The notes: generated from the letters alone by a model not told the origin. A stretch of DNA of 64,000 nucleotides from Bacteroidales bacterium (GCA_017417315.1 JAFPZK010000046.1:124001-188000); one strand, 5' to 3'. Counted from the first letter of the stretch, positions 7,867-17,557 are shown. Numbers and translations: made by a program.

Positions 7867-10343
7867 TTTATCCCAAAGATTTTGAAACCAAGACGGGTTT
7901 TTATAAAATCAGAACTTTATTAAAAGGAAAATGTTCTTCTTCGTTAGGGGAGGATAAGGTTGAAAAAATGAGTTTTTCGACCGATTTTTCGTATATCGAG
8001 ACCGAAATCAATTTAGCCTCGGAATATAAGGAAATTTGCTTGACAGATACGGATTTTCCTCAGGACGGTTACTTTGATTTGAGGCGGGCGTTGAAAAAGA
8101 TTTCCATGGAGAACACTTTTCTTACGACGGAAGAATTATTTGATTTAAAGCGTTCTCTTAGTACGCTTAAAAATATTACGAAATTTTTTAAGAAAACACC
8201 CGAGGCGCGGTTTCCTTATTTAAGGCGGCTGTGTCAGGACGTTTTTTTGGATTATCCGTTGATTCAGGCAGTTGACCGCGTGATTGACGATTGCGGAGTT
8301 ATCCGTGATTCGGCAAGCCGTGAATTGGGGAGAATCCGCTCTGAAATTGTTTCAAAACTTTCGCGGGCTTCTTCGGTCGTAAACCGTCTTTTATCGGCTG
8401 CAAAATCTCAGGGCTGGTGCGAAACCGACGCAGAAATTACAATTCGCGACGGCAAAATGCTTATTCCTGTATCTTCGGGCAACAAGCGTAAAATTCCGGG
8501 CATTATTTCCGACGAATCGTCTTCGGGCAAAACGGCTTTTATAGAGCCTTTGGAAAGTATTGAATTGAACAATGCTGTCCGAGAATTGGAGTTTGAGGAG
8601 CGACGTGAAATCGTAAAAATTCTGACAGAAATTTCTGACAAAGTACGACCGTTTTTGTTTGAAATTTCTCAGTCAGAGGAGATACTTGCCGAGTTGGATT
8701 TTTTGCGTGCAAAGGCAAAATTAGCGATTGACATGAACGCTGAAATGCCGCATTTTTCTAATGCTCCCGTCATTGATTTACGGGCGGCAAGACACCCGGT
8801 ATTGTATTTTACATTGAAGGAAGAGGGTAAAAAAGTTGTTCCGCTGGATTTGGAAATCAATGAAAAACAGCGAATTATAATGATTTCCGGTCCTAATGCG
8901 GGTGGAAAATCCGTGTGTCTTAAAACTACGGGCTTAATTCAGTATATGCATCAATGCGGCTTGTTGACACCTGTTAGCCCTCATTCTGTTTTGGGCGTTT
9001 TTAACGATATTTTCATTGACATCGGCGACGAGCAAAGCATTGAAAACGACCTTAGTACGTACAGTTCGCACCTTAAAAATATGAAACAGTTTTTAAGCAG
9101 TGCGGGCAAAAAATCCTTGATTTTGATTGACGAGTTCGGTTCTGGTACTGAGCCTATTTTGGGCGGTGCTATTGCTGAGGCTGTCTTGGAAAGGCTTAAT
9201 TCCCGTCATGTAAAAGGCGTTATAACAACGCATTACACCAATTTGAAAAATTACGCTTCGGTTACTGAGGGCATTATTAACGGTGCAATGCTTTATGACA
9301 GCGAAAATATGAAGCCGCTTTTTGAACTTCAAACCGGCAAAACCGGCAATTCGTTTGCCTTTTTGCTTGCCAAAAAAATGGGGCTTGACGACGCTTTATT
9401 AAAAAAAGCGGAAGAAATAGCAGGTCGTGAGCATATTGACTACGAAAAACGTACTCAGGAGTTAGAAGACGATCGTCGGAAGTTGCAAATCAAACTTTCA
9501 GAATTGGAAGGCAGGGAAAAAAATCTCTCTCGTAAGGAAGAATTTTACGACACCGAAACCGAATACACGCTTTCGGAACGCAAAAATATTATCAAGGCTA
9601 CAAAACTTAAACTTGAAACTATTTTAAAGGAGGTTAACCGTAAAATCGAAAATACGGTTTTAGAAATCAAAAACGCTCAGGCAGAGAAGTTGAAGACTAA
9701 GGAAATCCGTGCTGAATATAAAGAGTTTGTTGACTCAAAACTTCAAGAAATAAGTCTTGAAGAGCAGAAAATAGAGGAGAAAATGGAAAAAATCCGCCGC
9801 AAACAGCAGGAAAAAGCACAGCGTAAAGCCCAAAAACGTCTTGAAAAAGAGGCTGAGGCTTTGAAAAAAGTTCCTGAGGCGGAAAAACCTTTGAAAGAAG
9901 GCGACATTGTTTTCTTGGATTCGTCAACCACTGAACTGAAAATTCTTCAATTGAAAGACGGCAAAGCACTTTTGCAGTTAGGACAAATGCAGACTTTTGT
10001 GGACGTTAAACGTCTGACGCTGGTTAAGAAACAGCAACAAACGGTTGAAAAACAAAAAGTTAATGTTAGTATCGAAACGGCAACTAAGCGCGGAGGTTTT
10101 CTTTTCGGACTTGACGTGCGCGGTCTTCGCGGCGTTGAAGCGGTTGAAAGAGTCGCAAAATATTTGGACGAGGCTATTGCAAGCGGTCATAACGAGATAA
10201 AAATACTTCACGGCACCGGTACGGGAGCATTAAAGTCTATGATTAGGGATTATCTTAATTCTCAACTGATTGTCCGTAAGTGTTATGATGAAAAAATAGA
10301 ACTCGGCGGAGCGGGAATAACCGTCGCCGAGTTAGACTTTTAA
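7863..10343 (+). CDS. mutS2: MutS2-type ATPase/endonuclease
   Basis: 826 residues, the usual MutS2 size. It lacks the mismatch-binding N-terminal domain of MutS and starts with the core/clamp region. The ATPase has Walker A GPNAGGKSVCLKT (about 343), Walker B SLILIDEFGSGTEP and the TTHY motif. A long coiled coil (about 520-670) and a KOW-like stretch lead to a C-terminal Smr nuclease domain (about 748-826) with LDVRGLRG and LHGTGTGAL. MutS2 proteins act in suppression of recombination or in rescue of collided ribosomes, depending on the species; which applies here is not visible. Translationally coupled to the preceding membrane protein. Confidence 0.96.
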   Translation: MIYPKDFETKTGFYKIRTLLKGKCSSSLGEDKVEKMSFSTDFSYIETEINLASEYKEICLTDTDFPQDGYFDLRRALKKISMENTFLTTEELFDLKRSLSTLKNITKFFKKTPEARFPYLRRLCQDVFLDYPLIQAVDRVIDDCGVIRDSASRELGRIRSEIVSKLSRASSVVNRLLSAAKSQGWCETDAEITIRDGKMLIPVSSGNKRKIPGIISDESSSGKTAFIEPLESIELNNAVRELEFEERREIVKILTEISDKVRPFLFEISQSEEILAELDFLRAKAKLAIDMNAEMPHFSNAPVIDLRAARHPVLYFTLKEEGKKVVPLDLEINEKQRIIMISGPNAGGKSVCLKTTGLIQYMHQCGLLTPVSPHSVLGVFNDIFIDIGDEQSIENDLSTYSSHLKNMKQFLSSAGKKSLILIDEFGSGTEPILGGAIAEAVLERLNSRHVKGVITTHYTNLKNYASVTEGIINGAMLYDSENMKPLFELQTGKTGNSFAFLLAKKMGLDDALLKKAEEIAGREHIDYEKRTQELEDDRRKLQIKLSELEGREKNLSRKEEFYDTETEYTLSERKNIIKATKLKLETILKEVNRKIENTVLEIKNAQAEKLKTKEIRAEYKEFVDSKLQEISLEEQKIEEKMEKIRRKQQEKAQRKAQKRLEKEAEALKKVPEAEKPLKEGDIVFLDSSTTELKILQLKDGKALLQLGQMQTFVDVKRLTLVKKQQQTVEKQKVNVSIETATKRGGFLFGLDVRGLRGVEAVERVAKYLDEAIASGHNEIKILHGTGTGALKSMIRDYLNSQLIVRKCYDEKIELGGAGITVAELDF

Positions 10344-10353
10344 TTTTTAGAAG

Positions 10354-10440
10354 CGGAAAGAGAGGGATTCGAACCCCCGGTAGAGTTACCCCTACGCCGC
10401 ATTTCGAGTGCGGTACATTCGACCACTCTGCCATCTTTCC
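10354..10440 (-). tRNA. tRNA-Ser(CGA)
   Basis: On the minus strand the RNA begins GGAAAGA, pairs with TCTTTCC at the 3' end, has a class II long variable arm, anticodon loop CTCGAAA (anticodon CGA, codon UCG) and T-loop GGTTCGAATCC. CCA is not encoded. It lies convergent to mutS2. Confidence 0.95.
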
Positions 10441-10458
10441 TTTTTTTAAAATGACGGT

Positions 10459-10467
10459 GCAAAGGTA
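10459..10467 (-). promoter_or_regulatory. Promoter -7 element for tRNA-Ser
   Basis: TACCTTTGC on the minus strand, 18 bases before the tRNA 5' end. Confidence 0.65.
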
Positions 10468-10514
10468 AGTATTTTATATTTAACTGCAAAATTTTTTTTC
10501 AAAAAAAAAATTAT

Positions 10515-10523
10515 TATTTTTGC
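10515..10523 (+). promoter_or_regulatory. Promoter -7 element for metA
   Basis: TATTTTTGC, 27 bases before the metA start. A strong AGGAGG ribosome site at about 10537-10542 follows. I see no SAM riboswitch; the leader is too short. Confidence 0.6.
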
Positions 10524-10550
10524 AGAAAATTTAAATAGGAGGATATAAAT

Positions 10551-11468
10551 ATGCCGTTAAACATTCCAGACAAACTTCCGGCAATAGAATTGCTGAAAAA
10601 GGAGAATATCTTCGTCATCGACCATTCGAGGGCTAAAAGTCAGGACATCAGACCGTTAAAGATAGCCATTCTTAATCTTATGCCTATTAAAATAACGACT
10701 GAAACCGATTTGATTAGACTGCTTTCAAATTCACCGCTTCAAATAGAGATAGACTTTATAAAAACCAAAAGTCATACTTCAAAAAATACTCCGATAGAGC
10801 ATTTGATGCAGTTTTATGTTGACTTCGACAATATAAAAAAGCATAAATACGACGGTCTTATAATCACCGGCGCACCCGTAGAACAACTTGAATACGAAGA
10901 TGTTAACTATTGGGACGAACTTTGTGAGATTTTTGATTGGGCAAAAGAAAACGTTACGGCCCGAATGTTTATTTGTTGGGGGGCGTGTGCTGCGCTTTAT
11001 CATTATTACAAAGTGCCGAAACATGCTACTGAAAAAAAAGTTTTCGGCGTTTTTGAACACCGTGTTTTAGAGCCTTTGAACCCGATTTTCAGGGGTTTTG
11101 ACGATATTTTTTACGTCCCTCATTCGCGGCATACGGAGGTTTTAAAGTCTGAAATTCAGAAAGTTGATGACTTAAAAGTACTTGCAGAAAGTAAAGATGC
11201 CGGTGTTTATATGGTTATGACTAAGGACGGCAGGGATTTGTTTTTGACCGGTCATGCCGAATACAATCCCTTAACGCTTGATAATGAATACAAAAGGGAT
11301 TTGTCGAAGGGTTTAAAAATTGACGTCCCGATAAATTATTATCCGTATGACGATGCTGATTTTAAGCCGGTAGTTCGTTGGCGTAGTACTGCTAACTTGA
11401 TGTTTAACAACTGGTTAAACTATTTCGTTTATCAGGCTACACCTTTTAATATCAACGACATAAAGTAG
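10551..11468 (+). CDS. metA: Homoserine O-acyltransferase MetA, predicted acetyl-CoA type
   Basis: 305 residues, the full family length. It catalyses acyl transfer to homoserine, the first committed step of methionine synthesis. Seen: the nucleophile-region motif [14 protein letters not shown], the catalytic His/Glu motif TGHAEYN, and [10 protein letters not shown]. Residue 111, directly after TGAPV, is Glu. Published work on MetA (B. cereus versus E. coli) found Glu111 gives acetyl-CoA use and Gly111 succinyl-CoA use, so homoserine O-acetyltransferase activity is predicted. A strong AGGAGG precedes the ATG. The fused aroE-aroK gene starts eight bases after its stop. Confidence 0.95.
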   Translation: MPLNIPDKLPAIELLKKENIFVIDHSRAKSQDIRPLKIAILNLMPIKITTETDLIRLLSNSPLQIEIDFIKTKSHTSKNTPIEHLMQFYVDFDNIKKHKYDGLIITGAPVEQLEYEDVNYWDELCEIFDWAKENVTARMFICWGACAALYHYYKVPKHATEKKVFGVFEHRVLEPLNPIFRGFDDIFYVPHSRHTEVLKSEIQKVDDLKVLAESKDAGVYMVMTKDGRDLFLTGHAEYNPLTLDNEYKRDLSKGLKIDVPINYYPYDDADFKPVVRWRSTANLMFNNWLNYFVYQATPFNINDIK

Positions 11469-11476
11469 AGGAGATT

Positions 11477-12769
11477 ATGGAGAAAAAACTTTTAGCGGTA
11501 ACGGGCAATCCCGTTTTACATTCGTTAAGCCCCGTTTTGATGTCGTTTTCTGAAAAAATTAATTATTTCAGACTTTGCGCCGAAACTGCGGACGAAGCCA
11601 TACGAACATTCAAACAACTTGATTTTAAAGGACTTAACGTTACAGCACCTTTCAAAAAGGACGTTATAAAATTTTTAGACGTTTTAACGCCTAACGCTCA
11701 AAAAGCCGAGGCGGTAAATTGTATTTTTTACACCTCTGACCACAAACTTTGCGGCGATAACACTGATATAAAGGGCGTTGAACTCACGCTAAAACTTTAT
11801 CCTGAGTTTTTAGAGCAGAAAAAAATGCTTGTTATCGGCTCTGGCGGGGCAACTCCGGCGGTGATTATCGCGGGACAGAATCTCGGCTTAGATGTTACCG
11901 TTACGGCACGGAATATCAATGCGTTAGAAACGTTAAAAAAGCGTTTCAACGTTGAAGTTGCCGATATTAAAAACATCGAAAAATTTGTTAATGATTTTGC
12001 GGTGATTGTTCAGGCTTTGCCTTCGGGCGTAAAAGTTTTTGACCCCGAAATTTTGACAAAAGACCACGTCGTTTTGGACGCTAATTATAAAGATTCAATT
12101 TTTGAAATTCCGTCAAAAAAGCAAGGCTTTAAATTTCTTAGCGGTAAGAATTGGCTTGTTAATCAAGCAGTTCCGTCATACGAAAATTTTACTTCTGAAA
12201 AAATCTCGCCTGAAATTATGTACGAGACACTTCAAAATTATAAATTCGATTTTCAAGGCAGAATTGCGTTGACGGGTTTTATGGGTGTCGGCAAAACGAC
12301 CTCCGGCAAAGAACTTTCACGGCTGACGGGTTATCGTTTTATAGACTCGGACGACGAAATCGAGAAAAACGAAGGTATGAAAATCTCGGAAATTTTTGCT
12401 AAAAAAGGCGAAGATTATTTCCGCAAAACGGAAACTGAATTTTTAAGAACGTTGTCAAAAGAAAAAAACATTATTCTTTCTTGCGGCGGCGGGACGGTAA
12501 AACAAGAAGAAAATCGCAAAATTTTGCGCGAAAATTTTCTAAATATTTGGCTTTACGCCCCCGTAGAGTATTGTTTGGACGGGCTTGATATAAGCAACCG
12601 TCCGCTTTTGCAGTGCGAAAATCCGGTGGAAAAAGCCCGCGAAATGTTTCTTTCGCGAGTGCCTTTTTATGCTGCTTCCGCATACGCGTTAATCAATGTT
12701 GAAAACCTTAACAGAGAACAAATAGCAGAAAAAATTTATGGACAAGTTAGTAAAACCTTCAAAATATAA
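11477..12769 (+). CDS. aroE-aroK: Bifunctional shikimate dehydrogenase / shikimate kinase
   Basis: 430 residues carrying two consecutive shikimate-pathway enzymes. AroE domain (1 to about 250): shikimate-binding NVTAPFKKDV, DNTDIKGV, and the nucleotide-binding VIGSGGATPAVI. AroK domain (about 260-425): Walker A GFMGVGKTTSG near residue 270, shikimate-binding DSDDEIEK, CGGGTV, and the lid region around ISNRPLL. The two enzymes catalyse successive steps, dehydroshikimate to shikimate to shikimate-3-phosphate. There is no stop between them, so this is a true in-frame fusion. It overlaps aroA by 32 bases in another frame, and AroA uses the product. Confidence 0.93.
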   Translation: MEKKLLAVTGNPVLHSLSPVLMSFSEKINYFRLCAETADEAIRTFKQLDFKGLNVTAPFKKDVIKFLDVLTPNAQKAEAVNCIFYTSDHKLCGDNTDIKGVELTLKLYPEFLEQKKMLVIGSGGATPAVIIAGQNLGLDVTVTARNINALETLKKRFNVEVADIKNIEKFVNDFAVIVQALPSGVKVFDPEILTKDHVVLDANYKDSIFEIPSKKQGFKFLSGKNWLVNQAVPSYENFTSEKISPEIMYETLQNYKFDFQGRIALTGFMGVGKTTSGKELSRLTGYRFIDSDDEIEKNEGMKISEIFAKKGEDYFRKTETEFLRTLSKEKNIILSCGGGTVKQEENRKILRENFLNIWLYAPVEYCLDGLDISNRPLLQCENPVEKAREMFLSRVPFYAASAYALINVENLNREQIAEKIYGQVSKTFKI

Positions 12770-13976
12770 TGTGAGTTTAACGATTCCCTCGTCAAAAAGT
12801 TATATGCAAAGGGCTGTGGCTCTGGCGATTTTGGCGGACGGAACTACGGTTTTGAAAAATCCCGATTTCAGCAACGATTCTTCTTCGGCTTTGAAAATCG
12901 CAGAAGATTTAGGCTGTGAAGTTGTGCGGACTGAAAATCAAGTCAGCATTACACCGACAGGCAAAATTAAGAGTTTGAACGTCAGTGTCGGCGAGGCGGG
13001 TTTGGGATTAAGACTTTTTACGCCTGTTTGTGCGCTTTTCGGTGAAAACATCACGATTTCGGGCAAGGGTTCGCTCTTAAAACGTCCTATGACAATGATG
13101 GAAAAACCGATGGAAGACCTCGGTGCAACAATTTTACTTTCAAGCGGTTACGTGCCGTTAACGATTCACGGTAAACTTATAGGCGGTTTTGCGGAAATTG
13201 ACGGCAACGAATCTTCTCAATTTTTGACCGGCTTGTTGACCGCTTTGCCGAAAGCCGAGCAAAATTCTGTTTTGACAGTAATGAATTTGAAAAGTGTGCC
13301 TTACGTTCAAATGACTTTGGACATAATCAAAAAGTTCGGCGGTGTAATCGAAAACCTTGATTTTAAGGTTTTTAGAATCCTCGGAGGTCAAAAATATTCA
13401 GCGACCGAATATCAAGTTGAAGGCGATTGGTCGAGTGCGGCGGCGCATTTAGTTGCGGGTGCGGTTTCAGGAAAAGCCGTCATCAAGGGCTTGAATCCTA
13501 ATTCGTTACAAGCAGATAGAGCAATAGTAAGCGTTTTGCAGCAGGTCGGTGCAGATGTTGTCATCTCCGAAAACGAAATAGTTGTGTCTAAAAAAAGTTT
13601 ACGTCGTTTTGAGTTTGATGCAACGGATTGTCCCGATTTGTTTCCTGTATTGGCTTCATTAGCGGCAAATTGCAGCGGCGAAAGCGTTATCAGAGGTGTT
13701 AAACGTTTGGCACACAAAGAGTCTGACAGAGCCACGGCAATAAAGGAAGAGTTTTCAAAACTTGGAATTGAAGTTGTTTTGGACGGAGATTTTATGAGGA
13801 TAAAGGGCGGCAAAATTTCGGGCGGCATTACGGTTTCGTCGAGAAATGACCATAGAATGGCGTTTTCGTTAGCCGTTGCTGCACTAAATGCCGATAAAGA
13901 GATTACTATAACTGAGGCTCAGTCAGTTTCAAAGTCATATCCGAGATTTTGGGAAGATTTTGAAAAAGGATTATAA
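12738..13976 (+). CDS. aroA: 3-phosphoshikimate 1-carboxyvinyltransferase (EPSP synthase)
   Basis: 412 residues, slightly short for the family. N-terminal IPSSKSYMQRA corresponds to the PGSKS motif that binds substrate phosphate; GEAGLGLRLF replaces the usual GNAGTAMR; the C-terminal RNDHRMAFSLAVAAL is intact. It joins shikimate-3-phosphate and PEP. The start lies inside the end of the aroE-aroK fusion (32-base overlap), which places three successive pathway steps in one transcript. A perfect 33-base palindrome follows the stop. Confidence 0.95.
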   Translation: MDKLVKPSKYNVSLTIPSSKSYMQRAVALAILADGTTVLKNPDFSNDSSSALKIAEDLGCEVVRTENQVSITPTGKIKSLNVSVGEAGLGLRLFTPVCALFGENITISGKGSLLKRPMTMMEKPMEDLGATILLSSGYVPLTIHGKLIGGFAEIDGNESSQFLTGLLTALPKAEQNSVLTVMNLKSVPYVQMTLDIIKKFGGVIENLDFKVFRILGGQKYSATEYQVEGDWSSAAAHLVAGAVSGKAVIKGLNPNSLQADRAIVSVLQQVGADVVISENEIVVSKKSLRRFEFDATDCPDLFPVLASLAANCSGESVIRGVKRLAHKESDRATAIKEEFSKLGIEVVLDGDFMRIKGGKISGGITVSSRNDHRMAFSLAVAALNADKEITITEAQSVSKSYPRFWEDFEKGL

Positions 13977-13985
13977 TATGATACC

Positions 13986-14018
13986 GTCCAAAATTAAAGT
14001 TCAACTTTAATTTTGGAC
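13986..14018. repeat. Perfect 33-base inverted repeat
   Basis: Two 16-base arms (GTCCAAAATTAAAGTT and its exact complement) around a single C. It starts nine bases after the aroA stop. No T-run follows, so it is a weak candidate for a terminator; it may be a processing site or operator. Confidence 0.8.
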
Positions 14019-14087
14019 AAAGATATAAAATATTTAGTTCTAACGGTGTTTTTTTAGAAAAAATTAAAAAGAATAAAAAAAAAATTG

Positions 14088-14096
14088 TAATTTTGT
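14088..14096 (+). promoter_or_regulatory. Promoter -7 element for the PBP2-RodA operon
   Basis: TAATTTTGT, 34 bases before the PBP2 start, in a very AT-rich leader. Confidence 0.5.
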
Positions 14097-14130
14097 CTGC
14101 TACTTTTTTTAAAAAACGTCAAGGATAGAA

Positions 14131-15963
14131 ATGAACGAGGCTAAATATTCTGACAGAAAATTTATTATAGGCGGAATTTTTTGTACCATAGCAATAATTT
14201 ATATCGTAAAATTGTTTACGATTCAGGTTATGGATTCGAGTTATAAACTTTCCGCTGAAAGCAATGTATTCCGTAGGGTTATTGACTATCCTGCGAGGGG
14301 ACTTGTGTTTGATAGAAATGGTAAGTTGTTGGTTTACAACGAATCATCATACGACGTTCTTGTTACGCCGAATGCGGTTTCGGAGTTTGACACGTTGGAT
14401 TTGTGCAATATTTTGGGAATTACCGTCGAAAATTTCAGGACTGAGTTCAAGAAGGCGGTCAGATATGCACCGTATAAGGAAAGTGTTATCTTTAAGCAAC
14501 TTACGAAACAGCGTTACTCGACCTTACAAGAAAAAATGTATAAGTTTCCGGGTTTTGACGTTCAAAAACGTACGGCACGGCGTTATGGTTATCCGTATGC
14601 GGCACACGTTTTAGGGTATATTCGTGAGGCTGACACTTCGTTAATCAACCGCGAACCTTATTATAAAGCGGGCGATTATGTCGGTGTTGCCGGTATTGAA
14701 AAATCGTATGAAAAAGAATTGCGCGGCATTAAGGGCTTGAAAATTTATGTCGTTGACGTAAAAAACAGAGTTCAAGGCAAATATAAGGACGGTAAATACG
14801 ATTCGGCGGCGGTTGTGGGCGAAAATGTTACCTCAACCTTAGACATTGATTTGCAGGTTTACGGTGAAAAATTAATGCAAAACAAAGTTGGTGCGATAGT
14901 TGCCATTGAGCCTAAAACCGGTGAAATTTTGGCTCTTGTTTCAACCCCCGGTTATGATCCTAATTTATTGGTTGGTAGCGATATGGCAATTAATTATCCG
15001 AAGCTTGTGAGAGACCGTTTTCGTCCGATGTACAATCGTGCGATTATGGGATGTTATCCTCCGGGCTCAACATTTAAGACGATTAACGCGTTAATTGGTA
15101 TGCATGAAGGCGTTATCGGTCCGACGACTTCTTTTCCTTGTAACGGCGGTTTCAGTATCGGACGACACATTGTAAAATGTCATCACGGCGGCTCTTTGGA
15201 TTTGATTTCCGCTATTGAACACTCTTGTAACGCATATTTTTGTCATGAATTTACGCGAATTATCGGCGATAGAAAATACGGCAGGGCTGACAGTGCGTAT
15301 TCTAATTGGCGGCGGCGGGTTCAGTCATTCGGTCTTGGTAGAAAACTCGGCAGCGACCTTTCTCAGGAGGTTAACGGTATTATTTATTCCAAGGATTATT
15401 TTAACAGGTTTTACGGTGAGGGGCATTGGAGTGCGTTGACTATAATTTCGTTGTCAATCGGTCAGGGCGAACTTAGTTTTTCGCCGTTGCAGATTTGCAA
15501 TGCTTGTGCAACTATCGCTAACCGAGGACATTATATGATTCCGCATATTGTGAAGATGATTGGAAAAGACAGTCCCGTTGATGCGCGTTTTTATGAACCT
15601 CAGGAGACGGGCATTGCTAAGGAATATTTTGAAACGGTGATTCAAGGTATGTATCAGGTTTGTGAAATGGGTACGGGACGCTCGGCGCGGGTTCCGGGCG
15701 TGAAGGTTTGCGGCAAAACGGGTACGGCTCAAAACCCTCACGGCAAAGACCACTCTATTTTTGAAGCCTTTGCGCCCATGGAAGACCCGAAAATTGCGAT
15801 TGCCGTTTATGTAGAAAACGGCGGTTTCGGGGCTACATACGCCGCACCTATCGCCGGTCTTATGATCGAAAAATACTTAAATGACACCATTACTCGTAAA
15901 GACGTGGAACAGAGAATGTTCAACGCAAATTTAATGAATATTGATGCACAAATGAAGAATTAA
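14131..15963 (+). CDS. mrdA: Penicillin-binding protein 2 (elongasome transpeptidase)
   Basis: 610 residues: a short cytoplasmic tail, one TM anchor (about 9-30), a PBP dimerisation region, and the transpeptidase domain with the active-site motif GSTFK (Ser313, Lys316), the SCN-type HSCNAYF segment, and KTG in CGKTGTAQNP near residue 530. It cross-links peptidoglycan on the periplasmic face during cell elongation. RodA starts three bases after its stop, the normal PBP2-RodA pairing. Confidence 0.95.
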   Translation: MNEAKYSDRKFIIGGIFCTIAIIYIVKLFTIQVMDSSYKLSAESNVFRRVIDYPARGLVFDRNGKLLVYNESSYDVLVTPNAVSEFDTLDLCNILGITVENFRTEFKKAVRYAPYKESVIFKQLTKQRYSTLQEKMYKFPGFDVQKRTARRYGYPYAAHVLGYIREADTSLINREPYYKAGDYVGVAGIEKSYEKELRGIKGLKIYVVDVKNRVQGKYKDGKYDSAAVVGENVTSTLDIDLQVYGEKLMQNKVGAIVAIEPKTGEILALVSTPGYDPNLLVGSDMAINYPKLVRDRFRPMYNRAIMGCYPPGSTFKTINALIGMHEGVIGPTTSFPCNGGFSIGRHIVKCHHGGSLDLISAIEHSCNAYFCHEFTRIIGDRKYGRADSAYSNWRRRVQSFGLGRKLGSDLSQEVNGIIYSKDYFNRFYGEGHWSALTIISLSIGQGELSFSPLQICNACATIANRGHYMIPHIVKMIGKDSPVDARFYEPQETGIAKEYFETVIQGMYQVCEMGTGRSARVPGVKVCGKTGTAQNPHGKDHSIFEAFAPMEDPKIAIAVYVENGGFGATYAAPIAGLMIEKYLNDTITRKDVEQRMFNANLMNIDAQMKN

Positions 15964-15966
15964 AAA

Positions 15967-17397
15967 ATGAGCAAACAGAGAGGAGCAAATATATTATTTT
16001 CGTTGGATTGGCCGGTATTGGTTTTGTATACGATTCTGGTTTTTATGGGGTGGCTTAACATTTATGCCGCCGTTTATGACGAAAAGTACACCAGCATTTT
16101 TGATTTCGGGGCGCGTTACGGAAAGCAACTCGCTTGGATTGGAGTGTCATATATCATCATTATTTTAATAATGGCTTCCAATTATCGAATATATTCCGTC
16201 TTGTCGTATTTTATTTACGGGGCGATAATTCTATTGCTGGCTCTCGTGCTTGTCGCGGGAAAAGAAAGCCACGGCGCAAAGTCGTGGTTTGAACTCGGTA
16301 TGTTCAAAATTCAGCCGTCAGAGTTTGCAAAATTCGCAACTGCGCTGGCTCTGTCAAGGTTTATGTCCGCTTTTGAATTCGATATGACGAAAATCAAAAA
16401 CCTGATTATCTCCGTCGGAATTATACTTCTGCCTGCCGGTCTGATTTTGTTGCAGCCCGATATGGGTTCGGTTTTGGTGTATTTCAGTATGATTTTCGTG
16501 TTTTACAGACAAGGACTTTCAGGGATTTTTCTTTGGCTCGTGGTTATGGGAATCGGCATTTTCGTAACGACACTTCAATACGAACTTATTGTCGTAATTG
16601 CGGCTCTCGTTATTGTGGCGGGTGTTTGGTATTTGGCATTGGGTAAAAATCTGATTAACAGCCTTATAGGTGTCGGCTCGATAATCGTTTTGAGCGGTAT
16701 TTTCTGGTTAGTTAATCATTTTTTATTAGATGACAAATTTGAACTTCACCTCTTGATTGTTGCCGCAAGTGCGGTTTTAACGCCTGCTGTTTTGGTGTAT
16801 AGTTACATAAAAAAAGATTGGATTGCCACGTTTGTGATGATTGGTTTGATAGGTTGTTTTGCGGTTGTTTTTTCGGTGGATTTTGTGTTTCATAATATTA
16901 TGACCGCTCATCAGCAGACACTTATTAACGTTTTTCTCGGTCTTGAAAACGACCCGCAAGGTACTGAATATAATGTTGTTCAAAGTAAAATTGCAATCGG
17001 TTCGGGCGGTTTTTCGGGCAAAGGTTATTTGCAGGGAACGCAGACAAAATTTAATTTCGTGCCTGAGCAGGCGACGGACTTTATTTTCTGTACGGTAGGT
17101 GAGGAGTGGGGCTTTGTCGGGGCAGTCGTTGTGATAGGGCTGTTTGTTTCACTTATTTTGAGGATAATTTATCTTGCTGAAAAACAGCGGTCGGCATTTG
17201 CGCGAATTTACGGCTATTGTGTGGCGAGTATTTTGTTTTTTCACATAGCCATAAATCTCGGAATGACAATAGGATTAGTCCCTGTCATAGGTATACCTCT
17301 GCCGTTTTTTTCCTACGGCGGAAGTTCTTTGTGGTCGTTCACTATTTTGCTGTTTATTTTTATAAGAATGGACGCTTCAAGAGATGAATTGTTGTAA
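15967..17397 (+). CDS. rodA: RodA, SEDS-family peptidoglycan glycosyltransferase
   Basis: 476 residues, about ten TM segments. SEDS hallmarks seen: GAKSWFELGMFKIQPSEFAK, LLQPDMGSVLVY, the catalytic-region FNFVPEQATDFIF, and the C-terminal GIPLPFFSYGGSS. It is about 100 residues longer than E. coli RodA because of extra hydrophobic sequence in the middle (about 190-300). It polymerises lipid II glycan strands together with PBP2, encoded just upstream. Confidence 0.96.
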   Translation: MSKQRGANILFSLDWPVLVLYTILVFMGWLNIYAAVYDEKYTSIFDFGARYGKQLAWIGVSYIIIILIMASNYRIYSVLSYFIYGAIILLLALVLVAGKESHGAKSWFELGMFKIQPSEFAKFATALALSRFMSAFEFDMTKIKNLIISVGIILLPAGLILLQPDMGSVLVYFSMIFVFYRQGLSGIFLWLVVMGIGIFVTTLQYELIVVIAALVIVAGVWYLALGKNLINSLIGVGSIIVLSGIFWLVNHFLLDDKFELHLLIVAASAVLTPAVLVYSYIKKDWIATFVMIGLIGCFAVVFSVDFVFHNIMTAHQQTLINVFLGLENDPQGTEYNVVQSKIAIGSGGFSGKGYLQGTQTKFNFVPEQATDFIFCTVGEEWGFVGAVVVIGLFVSLILRIIYLAEKQRSAFARIYGYCVASILFFHIAINLGMTIGLVPVIGIPLPFFSYGGSSLWSFTILLFIFIRMDASRDELL

Positions 17398-17445
17398 AAA
17401 AGAAAAAAAAGTTGCATAAAATTTTTATTTTTCAAAAAAAGACTT

Positions 17446-17454
17446 TATCTTTGC
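17446..17454 (+). promoter_or_regulatory. Promoter -7 element for tRNA-Tyr
   Basis: TATCTTTGC, 21 bases before the tRNA. Confidence 0.6.
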
Positions 17455-17475
17455 AGCGCAATTCTTAGAAGGAAC

Positions 17476-17557
17476 GGGAAGTTTCCAGAGCGGTCAAATG
17501 GGGCAGACTGTAAATCTGTTGTCTACGACTTCGGTGGTTCGAATCCATCACTTCCCA
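17476..17557 (+). tRNA. tRNA-Tyr(GTA)
   Basis: Acceptor GGGAAGT pairs with ACTTCCC; anticodon loop CTGTAAA gives GTA; a long variable arm (TGTCTACGACTTCG region) is expected for bacterial tRNA-Tyr; T-loop GGTTCGAATCC. CCA is not encoded. Confidence 0.96.

Noticed and set aside
10441..10550. SAM riboswitch in front of metA
   Set aside because: Only a promoter and a ribosome site fit in the short leader; no aptamer-like pairing seen.
13986..14018. Palindrome as the terminator of aroA
   Set aside because: No T-run follows and the loop is too small in the fully paired form; kept as an unexplained inverted repeat.
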